Notes: generated by a model not told the origin, from the sequence alone. A stretch of DNA of 38,837 bases from Acidobacteria bacterium 13_1_20CM_58_21 (GCA_001919715.1 MNIJ01000199.1:1-38837); one strand, 5' to 3'; counted from the stretch's first letter, positions 9,088 through 17,896 are shown. Program-made: numbers and translations.

Positions 9088-10122
9088 TCACATCGTCAGA
9101 ACGACGCGGAACTGTGCCTTCCCGCTCATCATGCGCGCGTAAGCCTCGGCCGCTTTTTCGAGCGGGTACGTCTCGATCATGGGACGCACGCCGCTTAGTT
9201 CGGCGAATCGCAGGGTGTCCTCGGCATCAGCTGCTGTTCCCGAGGCCCAGCCTTGAATACTTTTACTCCCACTAATGAGCTGCACCGGTGTGACCTCGAT
9301 GGGATCAAATGCCGCACCCACTACGATGAGCTTGCCGTTTGGCCCCAGACCGTTGATCACTTCGGACATCGCTTTCGAGCTTGGGGCTGTCGCCAGGATT
9401 ACCTGTGCGCCGCCCAGTTTCTGCAGTGCCTCTGCTGCGTTCGTCACTTTGTTATCGATGTACACGCTTGCACCGAGTTTCTTTGCGAGCGCCGCGTTTT
9501 CCGACCCGCGCCCGATGGCTGCGACCTTATAACCAAACTTGTTCGCGAATTGAATTCCCAGGTGACCCAAACCGCCGATGCCCAACACCGCAACAAGGTC
9601 ACCGGGCATCGCACCGCTGTGCCTCAGAGCGTTAAAGGTGGTAATTCCGGCGCAGAGGAGCGGCGCTGCTTCGGCGTCACTCAGACTTTCCGGCATGGTC
9701 GTCAGCGCCTCCACGGGAGCCACCATGTATTGCTGGTATCCGCCGTCATAGCTGATGCCCGCAATCTTTAGATTCTGGCAATTGCCAAAATCTCCGCGCC
9801 GGCAAGCGAGACACGTACCGTCATGGCCGCCGTGCCAGCCGACGCCGACGCGCTGCCCCTTCTTCCACTCGGAAACACCGGCACCCAGTTCATCGATGAT
9901 GCCCGCGACCTCGTGCCCTGGGACGCGGGGATACTGAATTCCGGGCCAATAGCCTTCTTTCGTGAACACATCACTGTGGCACACACCACAGGCCTGTACC
10001 TTGATGAGCACATGTCCTTCACCCGGCTTAGGGATTTCGCGCTCAACAATCTCGAAATCGGCTCCCGCCTTAGAAATCTGGGCTACCTTCATTGGTGCTA
10101 CTGCGACTCTTGTCGTTGCCAT
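9088..10122 (-). CDS. Zinc-dependent alcohol dehydrogenase (MDR superfamily)
   Basis: 344 residues; the ATG follows AGGAGGACTT, a strong ribosome site. It oxidises alcohols or reduces aldehydes with NAD(P)H in the cytoplasm. The N-terminal GroES-like domain carries the catalytic zinc ligands (ACGVCHSD, then PRVPGHEVAGIIDELG with His-Glu). The Rossmann domain has the dinucleotide loop AVLGIGGLGHLGIQFA. The structural-zinc loop reads GHDGTCLACRRGDFGNC: three cysteines remain, and the position of the first of the usual four is Asp. This is seen in a subgroup of this family as far as I recall. It resembles AdhP/AdhA-type enzymes, whose substrate range is broad. It is transcribed toward pseudogene debris, with a dead cytochrome P460 gene upstream, so it is probably a single-gene unit. 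A role in fermentation or aldehyde removal is inferred. Confidence 0.9.
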   Translation of the reverse strand: MATTRVAVAPMKVAQISKAGADFEIVEREIPKPGEGHVLIKVQACGVCHSDVFTKEGYWPGIQYPRVPGHEVAGIIDELGAGVSEWKKGQRVGVGWHGGHDGTCLACRRGDFGNCQNLKIAGISYDGGYQQYMVAPVEALTTMPESLSDAEAAPLLCAGITTFNALRHSGAMPGDLVAVLGIGGLGHLGIQFANKFGYKVAAIGRGSENAALAKKLGASVYIDNKVTNAAEALQKLGGAQVILATAPSSKAMSEVINGLGPNGKLIVVGAAFDPIEVTPVQLISGSKSIQGWASGTAADAEDTLRFAELSGVRPMIETYPLEKAAEAYARMMSGKAQFRVVLTM

Positions 10123-10177
10123 AAGTCCTCCTATGAATTCTCAGCCATTGTTGAAAAGCACTCACTGCCGCTATCGT

Positions 10178-10633
10178 TTACCTTCGACGGTAGCCCGTGA
10201 AAATAAAGTCTTTTGCCGTTACAAAGGTATAGCACTGCTAACAAATTTTCTTCCGGAATGAGCTCTCGCTCCCGAAAGGTTGATCGTATCAGACGCTGCG
10301 TCACATAAAAACTGGGCATATCCGCATCCACTCGTGTCCGGAAATCTCTTGGAATCCATCTCCATGAACGAACCGATTTTAGAGTGTCCGCACGCCCACA
10401 AAATAGGGCGACGCAGCGTTCTTTTTTTTGGACCACTCGATCTTTGCAATCATGGAGCCTTCGGGAAAAGGCCTGCCATTGCCGGGAATGCCTTCCTTAT
10501 ACGCGTTTATCATCACGGGATTCCCCAGGATGGCCTTGATCCCAACTTCCGTCTGACGCGCTGCGACATCCTGCGATGTTTCGTATCCACTAAACTCAGA
10601 AAACGCACAACGGGCAGCATCATCGTTGATCAA
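10178..10633 (-). pseudogene. Cytochrome P460 family gene, haem motif destroyed
   Basis: Three minus frames in sequence give IKAILGNPVMINAYKEGIPG, FPEGSMIAKIEWSKKKNAAS and SPYF, then (shifted) MEMDSKRFPDTSGCGYAQFL and DAASDT, then (shifted) VTAKDFIFTGYRRR with a stop at 10178-10180. This is the order of a cytochrome P460 domain. At the expected haem site the last frame reads C-stop-Q-C-Y where the family has a CxxCH such as CHQCH, so the haem can no longer be attached. The N-terminal signal region is also missing, and the remnant overlaps the end of the upstream fusion gene by 14 bases. Intact P460 proteins are periplasmic and act on hydroxylamine or NO. Confidence 0.82.
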
Positions 10634-13600
10634 TGTCTGCTTGCCTCCAGCCCGGTCCTCGCAGCGCCTGGCCCGCCATGATCCCCGTCAATTTGCCATC
10701 CTGGAATTCTAATTGGCCATTGACGAAGACATATCTCACACCTTTGGAAAGGCTGGTAGGCTCGGCATATGTTGCCGTGTCTTGAATGGAATTGGGATCG
10801 AAGACTGTGATATCGGCAAAATAGCCCTCCTTGAGCAGGCCACGATTGAGTAAGCGTTCGCGTTGAGCGGGCAGGGAGGTCATTTTACGAATAGCTTGTT
10901 CAAGCGGCAGCAGGTGCAGATCCCGGACGTAACGTCCAAGGAAGCGCGGCATCGCCCCAAAAGCTCTCGGGTGCGTGTGCTCTTCAAAGAGCGGTCCATC
11001 GAGAGATAATTCGCCTGCGTCGAGGCAGAGACTGGTCCACGGTTGCTTCAACCCGAATTGCATATCGTTTTCGCTGGCCATGAAGTAGAGCGCTCCGGTC
11101 TGGCCTTTATCCGCGAGGATGAAATCGAAGAGTGCATCGAGCTGTGTTTTCGTTTGCGTCTTGGCAATCTGGGCGACTGTCTTACCATCAAATTTCTTGA
11201 GATCCGGGTTTACCACACCCGAAACCATGACGCCGCCACCGCCGCCGCTGTCGAAGTATAAGTTTTCCCATTGCTGGTGGTCTGCGCTCATTTCTGCTTT
11301 TATCTTGGCGCGGGTCGCGGAGTCCCGCAGGCGCTGCAGGAGTTTCTCGATACCACCGTCGGCGACCCATGGCGGGAGGCTGGAAGCCAGAGCGGTGCCT
11401 CCGGCAATGTAGGGGTACATGTCCGCAGTTACATCCTGTCCTGAGTCACGCGCCGTTTGGATCATCCCAACGATTTTGGGCATGGAACCCCAGCGTGTCT
11501 TTCCGCTGACTTTAAGATGGAAGATTTCAACCGGCAGATGCGCTTCACGCCCAATGCGCAACGCCTCGGTGATGGCCGCCGGCTCGCTCTGTCCTTCACT
11601 CCGCATGTGCGTGCCGTAGATACCGCCGTATTGCGCAGCCACTTTTGCCAAGTCGATCAATTCTTCGGTTTTGGCGTAGTGTCCCGGTGGATAAATGAGC
11701 GCTGTTGAGATTCCGAACGCGCCTTGTTGCATGGCTTGTGCTACGAGAGCCTTCATCTTTTCCAGTTCCTTGGGCGTGGGTGGGCGGTCCACGTCCCCCA
11801 ACACTGCTTCTCGCACTTGCGCGGCACCCACGTATGTCCCGATATTCAGAGGAGTGCCAACCCTTTTCAGGCGGTCGAAGTAGCCATCCAGCGTGGCCCA
11901 ATCCACCTTGAGTTGGTAGTGGTCTAGCACGGGCTGAAGCGGTACCAGAGTAAGGTCCGTCTGTGGCGCGATTGATCCTCCCTCACCGGTAATTTCCGTG
12001 GTGATTCCCTGCGAAAGCTTGCTCAAGGAACGGTTGTCGATGAGTAGCGACGCTTCCGATTGTCCGAGCATGTCGATGAAGCCCGGCGAAACGACCAGTC
12101 CCGAGGCATCAATCGCGCGAATGGCGTGCGCGCCATCGAGTTTTCCGATCGCCACGATGCGGTTGCCGCGCAGCGCAATGTCCCCGGAAACCCAAGGATT
12201 TCCGGAGCCGTCAAGGATTTTTCCATTTTTAATGAGCACGTCGTAGTCACGGCTGCCTTGGACGCTTGCTTGCGAGTGCAATGGTGCGTCAAAAGCCGCG
12301 GAAGCGATTTCACCCAAGGCTTCTCCGACGATTTTTTGTGTCGCTTCAGGATCCTCCAAGGGAACGGCTACCATATTGGCGTAAAGCGCCAGAATAAGAT
12401 GCTCGCCGCTGGCTGTTTCCATATAGCCGGCAAGACCCTTGCCGGTGATCATCAAATTCTTGTTCAAGGCATCGTAGACGCCATACGTTCCGGTTTTTGC
12501 GTGCACGTGTCCCGCGGCAGGTGAGTTCACCTGAATCTTAAAGAGCGTGCCATCTTTTCCCAGGATCGGCAGTGCGTGATGAAAATCGGCGAAATCTTTT
12601 TGTTTGGACATGTAAAGCAGATAGTGGACCATGAAATCCGGCGTATAAAAGGCGTTGCCACCGGCTCCGTCGCTTTGGGACGCGCCAGTAAGATCAAGCC
12701 CACCTTTCTTCAGAAAATCGTTCTCCAGGTCAAAACCCGTGGGATTAATTTGGTTAGCTTTGTTGCCCAGCAACGCGGCGAGAACGAAGGGCGTTATGCT
12801 GGCGTGAAGGTTCTGGCTGACTTTCAATGTGACCTTCACTTCTTCCGTGAGAGGTGGTGAAACATGCTCCGCGACTAGGTTCTCTGGTTTGTAGCTTGCG
12901 GCTAGCGCCTTAAAATCAGGCTTGTCCCCCGTAGACGCAAAGACAGAGGCCACACCATTTTCCTTCAGAGCTTCCATCAAAACGGTACCGGCAAAACGAC
13001 TGGGTTCAGGCACACCATAGGAGGCCATAGTAGAGCGGCCGCCAAGGGCCAGGGTGCCGGTCACGGTGACGATGTGCGTTCCGTCCTGGTTAGGTTTGCC
13101 ATCAGAGTATTCGAGCGAGGCCTTCGATCCGGCCTTTCCGGTTGTGGCCTGGTTGATGAACGTAACGTATGCCGTCCGCGGAGAGATCTTGAGTGTTACC
13201 GGGGCGCCTTCGGCCGAGCCAGGAGTGAAGACCACATCGAGGACGTTATCATTCACGACGATCGGCGATATTACTATGCCCGTGCCCAGCTCGCGTTCTC
13301 CTTCAGGAAAGAGAGTCACGTCCACCAAGAGCTTCCCATTTACGCGCCTGATGCCCTTATCGGCAATCTGTCGCGCAAACTCGCGCAGCACCAATAGTGT
13401 GTCGCCGGCTAGGCCCTTGCTATCGGGCCCTCCGTAGGAGTGATCTTGATCTTCAAATGCCAAAGTCCCATCCGGCTGAATACGGTTGGAAAGGTTAGAG
13501 TCGCCGCTGGCCACTAGCACCAGATCGCCGTCGAGCGTCCCGTCATTCTTAATCGGCCCCGTGCGATAAACCCTGGTATGGAAGCGGTAGTCTCCACCTA

Positions 13601-13874
13601 AGAGCTCGAGCGCTGTGCCCTCCGTGAGCAACTTGGTTGTGGAGCCAGGCACGAAGAGCTGTTGCGAATTCAACTCGTAGAGGACCTTCCCGGTATCGAG
13701 CGAATAAAATTCGATGCCGAATCGGGAGTGTGCAAATTCTGGGCGGCTCATGATTTTCTTGATCCGCTGCTCCAGGGCAGGGGGGAACTGCGCAGACACA
13801 GGACGCCTCGAAAGCCCGGCTAGAATAAACAATGTGCAGATTGCGAGAATTCGGAAAGCCTCTTTCTTGTTCAT
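10620..13874 (-). CDS. Fusion: D-Ala-D-Ala carboxypeptidase/endopeptidase (PBP, S13) + N-acyl-D-amino-acid deacylase family
   Basis: The track starts at a GTG (13883). The ATG three codons later fits GAGGA at about ten bases and begins MNKKEAFRIL with a signal peptide cut near VSAQ, so the protein is exported (1084 residues). Numbers below follow the track protein. The first 530 or so residues are a DacB-like penicillin-binding domain: SxxK at S81-K84 (GSTTKLL), SxN at 356-358 (SQN), KTG at 463-465. This would cut the terminal D-Ala or cross-links in peptidoglycan. After a short linker, 546-1087 is an amidohydrolase of the D-aminoacylase type (SPGFIDMLGQSE, YPPGHYAKTEELI, GTHMRSEGQ with H759, IFHLKVSG with H789, CLDAGE with D955). 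The usual HxH after GFID is L-x-Q here. The frame is continuous across the linker. A combined role in wall D-amino-acid release is inferred. The deacylase half could have another substrate. Confidence 0.92.
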   Translation of the reverse strand: MNKKEAFRILAICTLFILAGLSRRPVSAQFPPALEQRIKKIMSRPEFAHSRFGIEFYSLDTGKVLYELNSQQLFVPGSTTKLLTEGTALELLGGDYRFHTRVYRTGPIKNDGTLDGDLVLVASGDSNLSNRIQPDGTLAFEDQDHSYGGPDSKGLAGDTLLVLREFARQIADKGIRRVNGKLLVDVTLFPEGERELGTGIVISPIVVNDNVLDVVFTPGSAEGAPVTLKISPRTAYVTFINQATTGKAGSKASLEYSDGKPNQDGTHIVTVTGTLALGGRSTMASYGVPEPSRFAGTVLMEALKENGVASVFASTGDKPDFKALAASYKPENLVAEHVSPPLTEEVKVTLKVSQNLHASITPFVLAALLGNKANQINPTGFDLENDFLKKGGLDLTGASQSDGAGGNAFYTPDFMVHYLLYMSKQKDFADFHHALPILGKDGTLFKIQVNSPAAGHVHAKTGTYGVYDALNKNLMITGKGLAGYMETASGEHLILALYANMVAVPLEDPEATQKIVGEALGEIASAAFDAPLHSQASVQGSRDYDVLIKNGKILDGSGNPWVSGDIALRGNRIVAIGKLDGAHAIRAIDASGLVVSPGFIDMLGQSEASLLIDNRSLSKLSQGITTEITGEGGSIAPQTDLTLVPLQPVLDHYQLKVDWATLDGYFDRLKRVGTPLNIGTYVGAAQVREAVLGDVDRPPTPKELEKMKALVAQAMQQGAFGISTALIYPPGHYAKTEELIDLAKVAAQYGGIYGTHMRSEGQSEPAAITEALRIGREAHLPVEIFHLKVSGKTRWGSMPKIVGMIQTARDSGQDVTADMYPYIAGGTALASSLPPWVADGGIEKLLQRLRDSATRAKIKAEMSADHQQWENLYFDSGGGGGVMVSGVVNPDLKKFDGKTVAQIAKTQTKTQLDALFDFILADKGQTGALYFMASENDMQFGLKQPWTSLCLDAGELSLDGPLFEEHTHPRAFGAMPRFLGRYVRDLHLLPLEQAIRKMTSLPAQRERLLNRGLLKEGYFADITVFDPNSIQDTATYAEPTSLSKGVRYVFVNGQLEFQDGKLTGIMAGQALRGPGWRQADIDQR

Positions 13875-14086
13875 GGGGTACACGTCCTCGGACCTTCAGA
13901 TTTGTACGGAACCACGTGTCGGGCAGCAGGCGCGCTGACAAGAGAGGCAAATCCGCGGAGGAACCACGCACCTGTTCGAGTTGTTTTCATCGGAGTCGAC
14001 TGGGCTTGCTCCAGCGGCGAACATGATGAATGCCCAAAGCGTAAACTCCCTTGCCGTGTTCCCTGGTCATTCCCAAGGCTTCTGCC

Positions 14087-14736
14087 CTACACGGTGGCCA
14101 ACTGCGCGATCCAGTTGGTGGTGCGCACAGTAAGCCGTTCTATTCGATCGCGTCTTACTAAATATGCCAGACCTGGTACTTTGGGAACATGGATCGCGCC
14201 CATCGATGTGACCTCGACCTCGGGCTCGATAATGTCCTCGTCCCAATAACGTTTACTGGCTGAAACGTCGCTAGGGAGAGTGAAACCCTTCGAGCGTTGA
14301 CATCGCGACGTTGTGGGCTCTTCCAATACCCGATTCCAGCATCCCCCCGCACCAGACCGGGATGGAATGGTGGCGGCAAACTTCCTTCGACGCAGCGCGC
14401 TTCGGTATGCCCGCCAACGTGGCCAAGCTTGATGTTGATAGCCATCTCATGGCCGCGTATGTGCGACATTAGAGCAGGAAATTCGGAAGCGTCCAATATG
14501 TTTTTGCCGATGACCGAAGGAGCGATGAAATCGGAAAGCACGTGCCAGGCGGTTTCAGTTGTTTCAGCATTGTAGCCTGGCGTTTCGCTCGCTGTGACTT
14601 CGCCCCAGCCGCTGACACCATCCGCAATGGTTTCCACAAGAAGAATCCTGCGATTCTGGACGATCCCAAAACTTGTTTCAAACGGCGCCTTGAGACGCAT
14701 GTGAATTTCACGCAATGCGATCGCTTCAATCTTCAT
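14087..14736 (-). pseudogene. Enolase-superfamily o-succinylbenzoate synthase / N-acylamino acid racemase, deleted and frameshifted
   Basis: The ATG at 14736 begins MKIEAIALREIHMRLKAPFE, the family N-terminus, and is well kept to about residue 105 (GWGEVTASETPGYNAETTE). The frame then jumps to [14 protein letters not shown], which in intact enzymes (about 370 residues) lies roughly 135 residues further on. The catalytic lysine and metal-binding acids are therefore deleted. Further shifts lead to [20 protein letters not shown] and [19 protein letters not shown], ending at 14087. The deletion plus shifts make it non-functional. The family includes both MenC (menaquinone synthesis) and N-succinyl/N-acylamino acid racemases. 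Its place beside an N-acyl-D-amino-acid deacylase would suit the latter, by inference. Confidence 0.82.
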
Positions 14737-14849
14737 AAGGCCCCAGAATGTAGCCTCCGCTACTTCAATCAATTCAACCCCGACAGCAGCGCGCTTGGCC
14801 CTCCTGCCGGTTCTTCACGCCTGAAGTTCGACGGCCTTTTCACGGCGGC

Positions 14850-14885
14850 GTGACCCGTGTCACGATTGAAAGTGATGACCGTCAC
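14850..14885 (+). promoter_or_regulatory. Two Crp/Fnr-type boxes upstream of the stress protein gene
   Basis: GTGACCCGTGTCAC (14850-14863) and GTGATGACCGTCAC (14872-14885) both read GTGA-N6-TCAC, the CRP half-site spacing. Their centres are 22 bp apart, two helical turns. A -10-like TATCTA at 14909-14914 predicts a transcription start near 14920. That puts the second box at about -41.5 (class II activator position) and the first at about -63.5. The likely binder is the Crp/Fnr protein at 21448. Confidence 0.7.
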
Positions 14886-14936
14886 AGCCAGATGAACATC
14901 CAAAGGCGTATCTAGAAGGCTAAAGGGAGGTGGCCC

Positions 14937-15821
14937 ATGCAAGCAGTTCAGGCAAGAACGAGAATTACACTCAAGAACATTTTGTTCGCAACTGACTTTT
15001 CACCAGCAGCGGACCTGGCCGCACTGATCGCCATCCAGATCGCGCGACCTTACGGCGCCAAGGTATATGGGGTACACGTGAATAGATTCGATGATTACAC
15101 GGGTGCTGCACCCAATGCCTGGGCCGCGATGGCTGAGGCCGCGGAGAAGGAGAGCAAGGAAGATGCACGACGCCTGAATGAACAGCTCCAGGGCATCGAA
15201 CACGAGGTAGTAGTCGGTGAAGGTAAGATTTGGGAAGTCATGTCCGATCTGATCGAACAGAAGGAAATCGACCTGGTTGTGCTGGGGACCCGCGGGCGCA
15301 CGGGTTTGGGAAAGACGTTATTCGGTTCGGTTGCCGAAGAGATTCTCAGGCAATCGCCGTGCCCGGTGCTGACGGTTGGCCCACACGTGAACCCTTGGTC
15401 CGAAGAATACGCAAAGATGCGGGAAATCCTGTGCGCCACGGACCTGGCCACGGACACGCCAATAGCGGCTCCGTACGCCATATCTCTGGCGCAAGAGAAC
15501 CAGGCGCATCTCGTGTTGCTGCACGTGATCGAAGACCCCAAGGTAGGGGATCTGGTGGACACCCCAGAGGTGGTGGATTTGAAGCAACGAAAGCTCCAGC
15601 ACTTGGTTACGGAGCAAGCCGGATTGTGGTGCGAACCCACCTACGTCGTGGAACAAGGACCGGCGGCAGAGAAAATCCTGGATGTTGCAAAACGGCGGCA
15701 CACGGATCTGATCGTGCTGGGGGCCCGGCCGGCAAAGGGTTTTGCAACGCATCTGAACGTTGGCGCGGTCCACAAGGTCGTGTCGCAAGCGAACTGCCCA
15801 GTCCTTACGGTTCGTGGCTGA
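14937..15821 (+). CDS. Universal stress protein with two Usp domains
   Basis: 294 residues; the ATG follows GGGAGG. Two tandem UspA folds are seen, at about 10-148 (KNILFATDFSPAADLAALIA ... CPVLTVGP) and 160-294 (REILCATDLATDTPIAAPYA ... CPVLTVRG). The first has the ATP-binding pattern G-x2-G-x9-G-S (GTRGRTGLGKTLFGSV). In the second it has decayed (LGARPAKGFATHLNVGAV), so only one site may bind nucleotide. Such proteins accumulate under starvation, hypoxia or NO stress, and some regulate growth arrest. Two Crp/Fnr-type boxes precede it, with the second at the class II position. It is encoded on the opposite strand to the xfp-ackA pair and is related to the broken stress-protein gene at 22220. 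No operon partner follows immediately. Confidence 0.92.
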   Translation: MQAVQARTRITLKNILFATDFSPAADLAALIAIQIARPYGAKVYGVHVNRFDDYTGAAPNAWAAMAEAAEKESKEDARRLNEQLQGIEHEVVVGEGKIWEVMSDLIEQKEIDLVVLGTRGRTGLGKTLFGSVAEEILRQSPCPVLTVGPHVNPWSEEYAKMREILCATDLATDTPIAAPYAISLAQENQAHLVLLHVIEDPKVGDLVDTPEVVDLKQRKLQHLVTEQAGLWCEPTYVVEQGPAAEKILDVAKRRHTDLIVLGARPAKGFATHLNVGAVHKVVSQANCPVLTVRG

Positions 15822-16037
15822 GCATGACTGTATGCCGATAGGCCCAGCGATGCACTCCATTCGCCGGGTTGCTCGCTATAGGGTCGAGGCTAGATAAGCA
15901 CGATTTTCCGAAAGTCGTAGGCTCCAACGCGAGGGTGGGTGGACGCGAGAGTCCCGTCATGTTCCGAGGCGATGCCTCGTCCGCACACCTTTCCGCGAAC
16001 TCCAGAATTATGAACGGTGTCGAAAAGGAAGATAGAC

Positions 16038-16202
16038 ATGGCTACGATTCTTCAGGAAGGACTCCCGCAAGCAAAATCAAAAAACGGCAACTTCGACGAT
16101 GAGGGCGCTCGTTTTTCGCGGTCCAACTCAGATCAACATTGCACACGTTTCGATCCTGAATTGTGTGCCACAGATGCTTCCTGCGGGGTGGCATTAGCGT
16201 GA
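16038..16202 (+). CDS. Small hypothetical protein
   Basis: The ATG at 16038 is preceded by AAGGAAGATAGAC, a plausible ribosome site, and opens 54 codons (MATILQEGLPQAKSKNGNFD ...). No family is recognised. It contains two cysteines near the end (CATDASC). It lies between the stress protein and a small membrane protein in an area otherwise without genes. It may be real or chance. Confidence 0.3.
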   Translation: MATILQEGLPQAKSKNGNFDDEGARFSRSNSDQHCTRFDPELCATDASCGVALA

Positions 16203-16231
16203 GACTTCGCGCCGGGAGCGGGCGAACCGTA

Positions 16232-16621
16232 ATGCAAATTCTGAAAGCTGGCGTGCTCTATTTCGCTCTCGTTTTCGCGGTGGGATTCATTCTTGGCCCC
16301 ATCCGCGTGCTGGGGGTCGCTCCGCGACTCGGCACAAGAATGGCCGAACTCTTGGAAACCCCTGTCATGCCGGCAATCACAATTTTGGCCGCGCGATGGA
16401 TTGTTAGCAGACTTGCTGTGCCGCCCACACTGTCGTGTCGACTAGGTATGGGTTGCATCGCCCTTATCCTCATGCTGGTAGCGGAATTTACGCTTGTTCT
16501 TTGGCTTCGAGGCCTCTCCATCAGGGAGTACCTTGCAGGCCGAGATCCCGTAGCGGGAACGGTCTACTATTTGACACTCGGGACCTTTGCCGCCATGCCG
16601 CTTCTAGTGGTTCGGAGATGA
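16232..16621 (+). CDS. Small integral membrane protein, conserved hypothetical
   Basis: 129 residues from the ATG at 16232. The track start 23 codons upstream gives a polar lead that does not look native. About four hydrophobic helices are visible (LYFALVFAVGFILGPIRVLG, ITILAARWIVS, IALILMLVAEFTLVLWL, VYYLTLGTFAAMPLLVV), with conserved-looking RVLGVAPRLGTRMAELLE in the first loop. I recall similar proteins across proteobacteria and acidobacteria without known function. It converges on ackA, with 20 bases between the two gene ends. Its position between the stress protein and the xfp-ackA pair makes it a possible member of the same response, but there is no direct evidence. Confidence 0.65.
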   Translation: MQILKAGVLYFALVFAVGFILGPIRVLGVAPRLGTRMAELLETPVMPAITILAARWIVSRLAVPPTLSCRLGMGCIALILMLVAEFTLVLWLRGLSIREYLAGRDPVAGTVYYLTLGTFAAMPLLVVRR

Positions 16622-16641
16622 GTTCAATCCCAGAAATCTGG

Positions 16642-17892
16642 CTACAGGGCTTTTGATACGTTCGCGCTGGCCACGTCACCGATTTTTGCGGACGACAGCC
16701 TCCAACACTCTCTCGCAATTGCCCAATCTTCTTGAGCGCGCACGACGAAGACGCGAACGGCTGAATCGGAAAGGGAAATATCCTGGTCCGCAGGTGACTG
16801 CGCATTCTTCTCGGCGTCGAGTTTCAAGCCAAGAAATTCGAAATTGGCGCAAGCCGCCCCTCGTATGTTAGGTGAATTCTCGCCGATCCCTGCGGTAAAG
16901 ACCAAAGCATCTATCCCGCCCAACGCTGCAATCATCGCGCCGATACCGGCCCGCAGGCGATGCACGAAGATCTCCAAAGCCAGCTTGGCCCGCCCATGGC
17001 CGTCGTTCGCAGCGGCCACGATCTGCCGCATATCACTCGAGATTCCAGAGATTCCCAGCAGACCTGATTTGGTGTTGAGCAAATCGTCGAGCTGCTGCCC
17101 GGTGAGCTGCCCTCGTCGCATTAAATAAGTGAGGATTCCGGGATCCACAGAACCTGATCGCGTACCCATCATAAGTCCTTCGAGGGGAGTAAAGCCCATA
17201 GTCGTATCTACGCTTAGTCCCTCACGAATAGCCGCCAGAGAGCAACCGTTCCCCAAATGACAGGTCACGAGTCTCAGCGACCTTAAATCCTTTCCGAGGA
17301 GTTGCGCGGTGCGCTGGGCGCAATACTGATGATTGATTCCGTGAAATCCATACCGACGAATCCCCTGAGCGAGCCATTCATAGGGGCCGGGATATACAGC
17401 CGCTGGTTCCGGTAATTGGCTGTGAAAGGCAGTGTCGAACACGGCCACCTGGAGAACCGTCCCGATGCGTTTCTCGATGATCTCGATCCCTGCCAGCTCA
17501 GCGCGGTTATGGAGCGGTGCAAAAGCGGACATGCTCGCTATCGCAGATTTCACTTTCGGCGTGATAGCGATTGTCTCACGGAGGTCCTTGCCACCGTGCA
17601 CGATACGATGACCTACTCCCGCGATTTCTGAAGGCGCGGAAACCACGCGCAGCTTTCCATTCCATAATGTATCCAGCAGTTGGTCGATAGCATTGGAGCG
17701 CGACGCAACCTTGACGCGATCTTTCAGATGATCCCCTTGCAGGTTCCACACTTGAACGTCGGCTTGATTGCCGTCCCATTCGATCTTGCCTGCCCAGACC
17801 GGTGCAGGTGGATGCTCCGGAAGTGTGTTTCCGATGTCGTAAAGACAGCTCTTCTGGCTACTGGAACCCGAGTTGAGTACAAGGATTTTCAT
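16642..17892 (-). CDS. ackA: Acetate kinase
   Basis: 416 residues from the ATG at 17892 (MKILVLNSGSSSQKSCLYDI), preceded by TTAGGGGC. The track adds 26 upstream codons that lie inside xfp. It converts acetyl phosphate + ADP to acetate + ATP in the cytoplasm. Family signatures are present: the N-terminal LNSGSSS phosphate loop, VGHRIVHGG with the substrate Arg, VFDTAFH with the catalytic Asp, YGFHGINHQY, TCHLGNGCSLAAI and FTAGIGENS. The length is normal or slightly long (about 400). It starts only four bases after the xfp stop, so the two are translationally linked. The pair forms the last steps of the phosphoketolase route, and no phosphotransacetylase gene is present here. Regulation is presumably from the xfp promoter. 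Confidence 0.96.
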   Translation of the reverse strand: MKILVLNSGSSSQKSCLYDIGNTLPEHPPAPVWAGKIEWDGNQADVQVWNLQGDHLKDRVKVASRSNAIDQLLDTLWNGKLRVVSAPSEIAGVGHRIVHGGKDLRETIAITPKVKSAIASMSAFAPLHNRAELAGIEIIEKRIGTVLQVAVFDTAFHSQLPEPAAVYPGPYEWLAQGIRRYGFHGINHQYCAQRTAQLLGKDLRSLRLVTCHLGNGCSLAAIREGLSVDTTMGFTPLEGLMMGTRSGSVDPGILTYLMRRGQLTGQQLDDLLNTKSGLLGISGISSDMRQIVAAANDGHGRAKLALEIFVHRLRAGIGAMIAALGGIDALVFTAGIGENSPNIRGAACANFEFLGLKLDAEKNAQSPADQDISLSDSAVRVFVVRAQEDWAIARECWRLSSAKIGDVASANVSKAL

Positions 17893-17896
17893 GCCC

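Noticed and set aside
8670-9275. Plus ORF of 201 codons as a single gene
   Set aside because: Its second half lies antisense to the alcohol dehydrogenase. Only a short middle part resembles an integrase leader, and that is listed as a remnant.
10140-10170. Crp/Fnr box before the alcohol dehydrogenase (GTGAGTGCTTTTCA)
   Set aside because: The second half is TTCA instead of TCAC, and no -10 is placed to support it.
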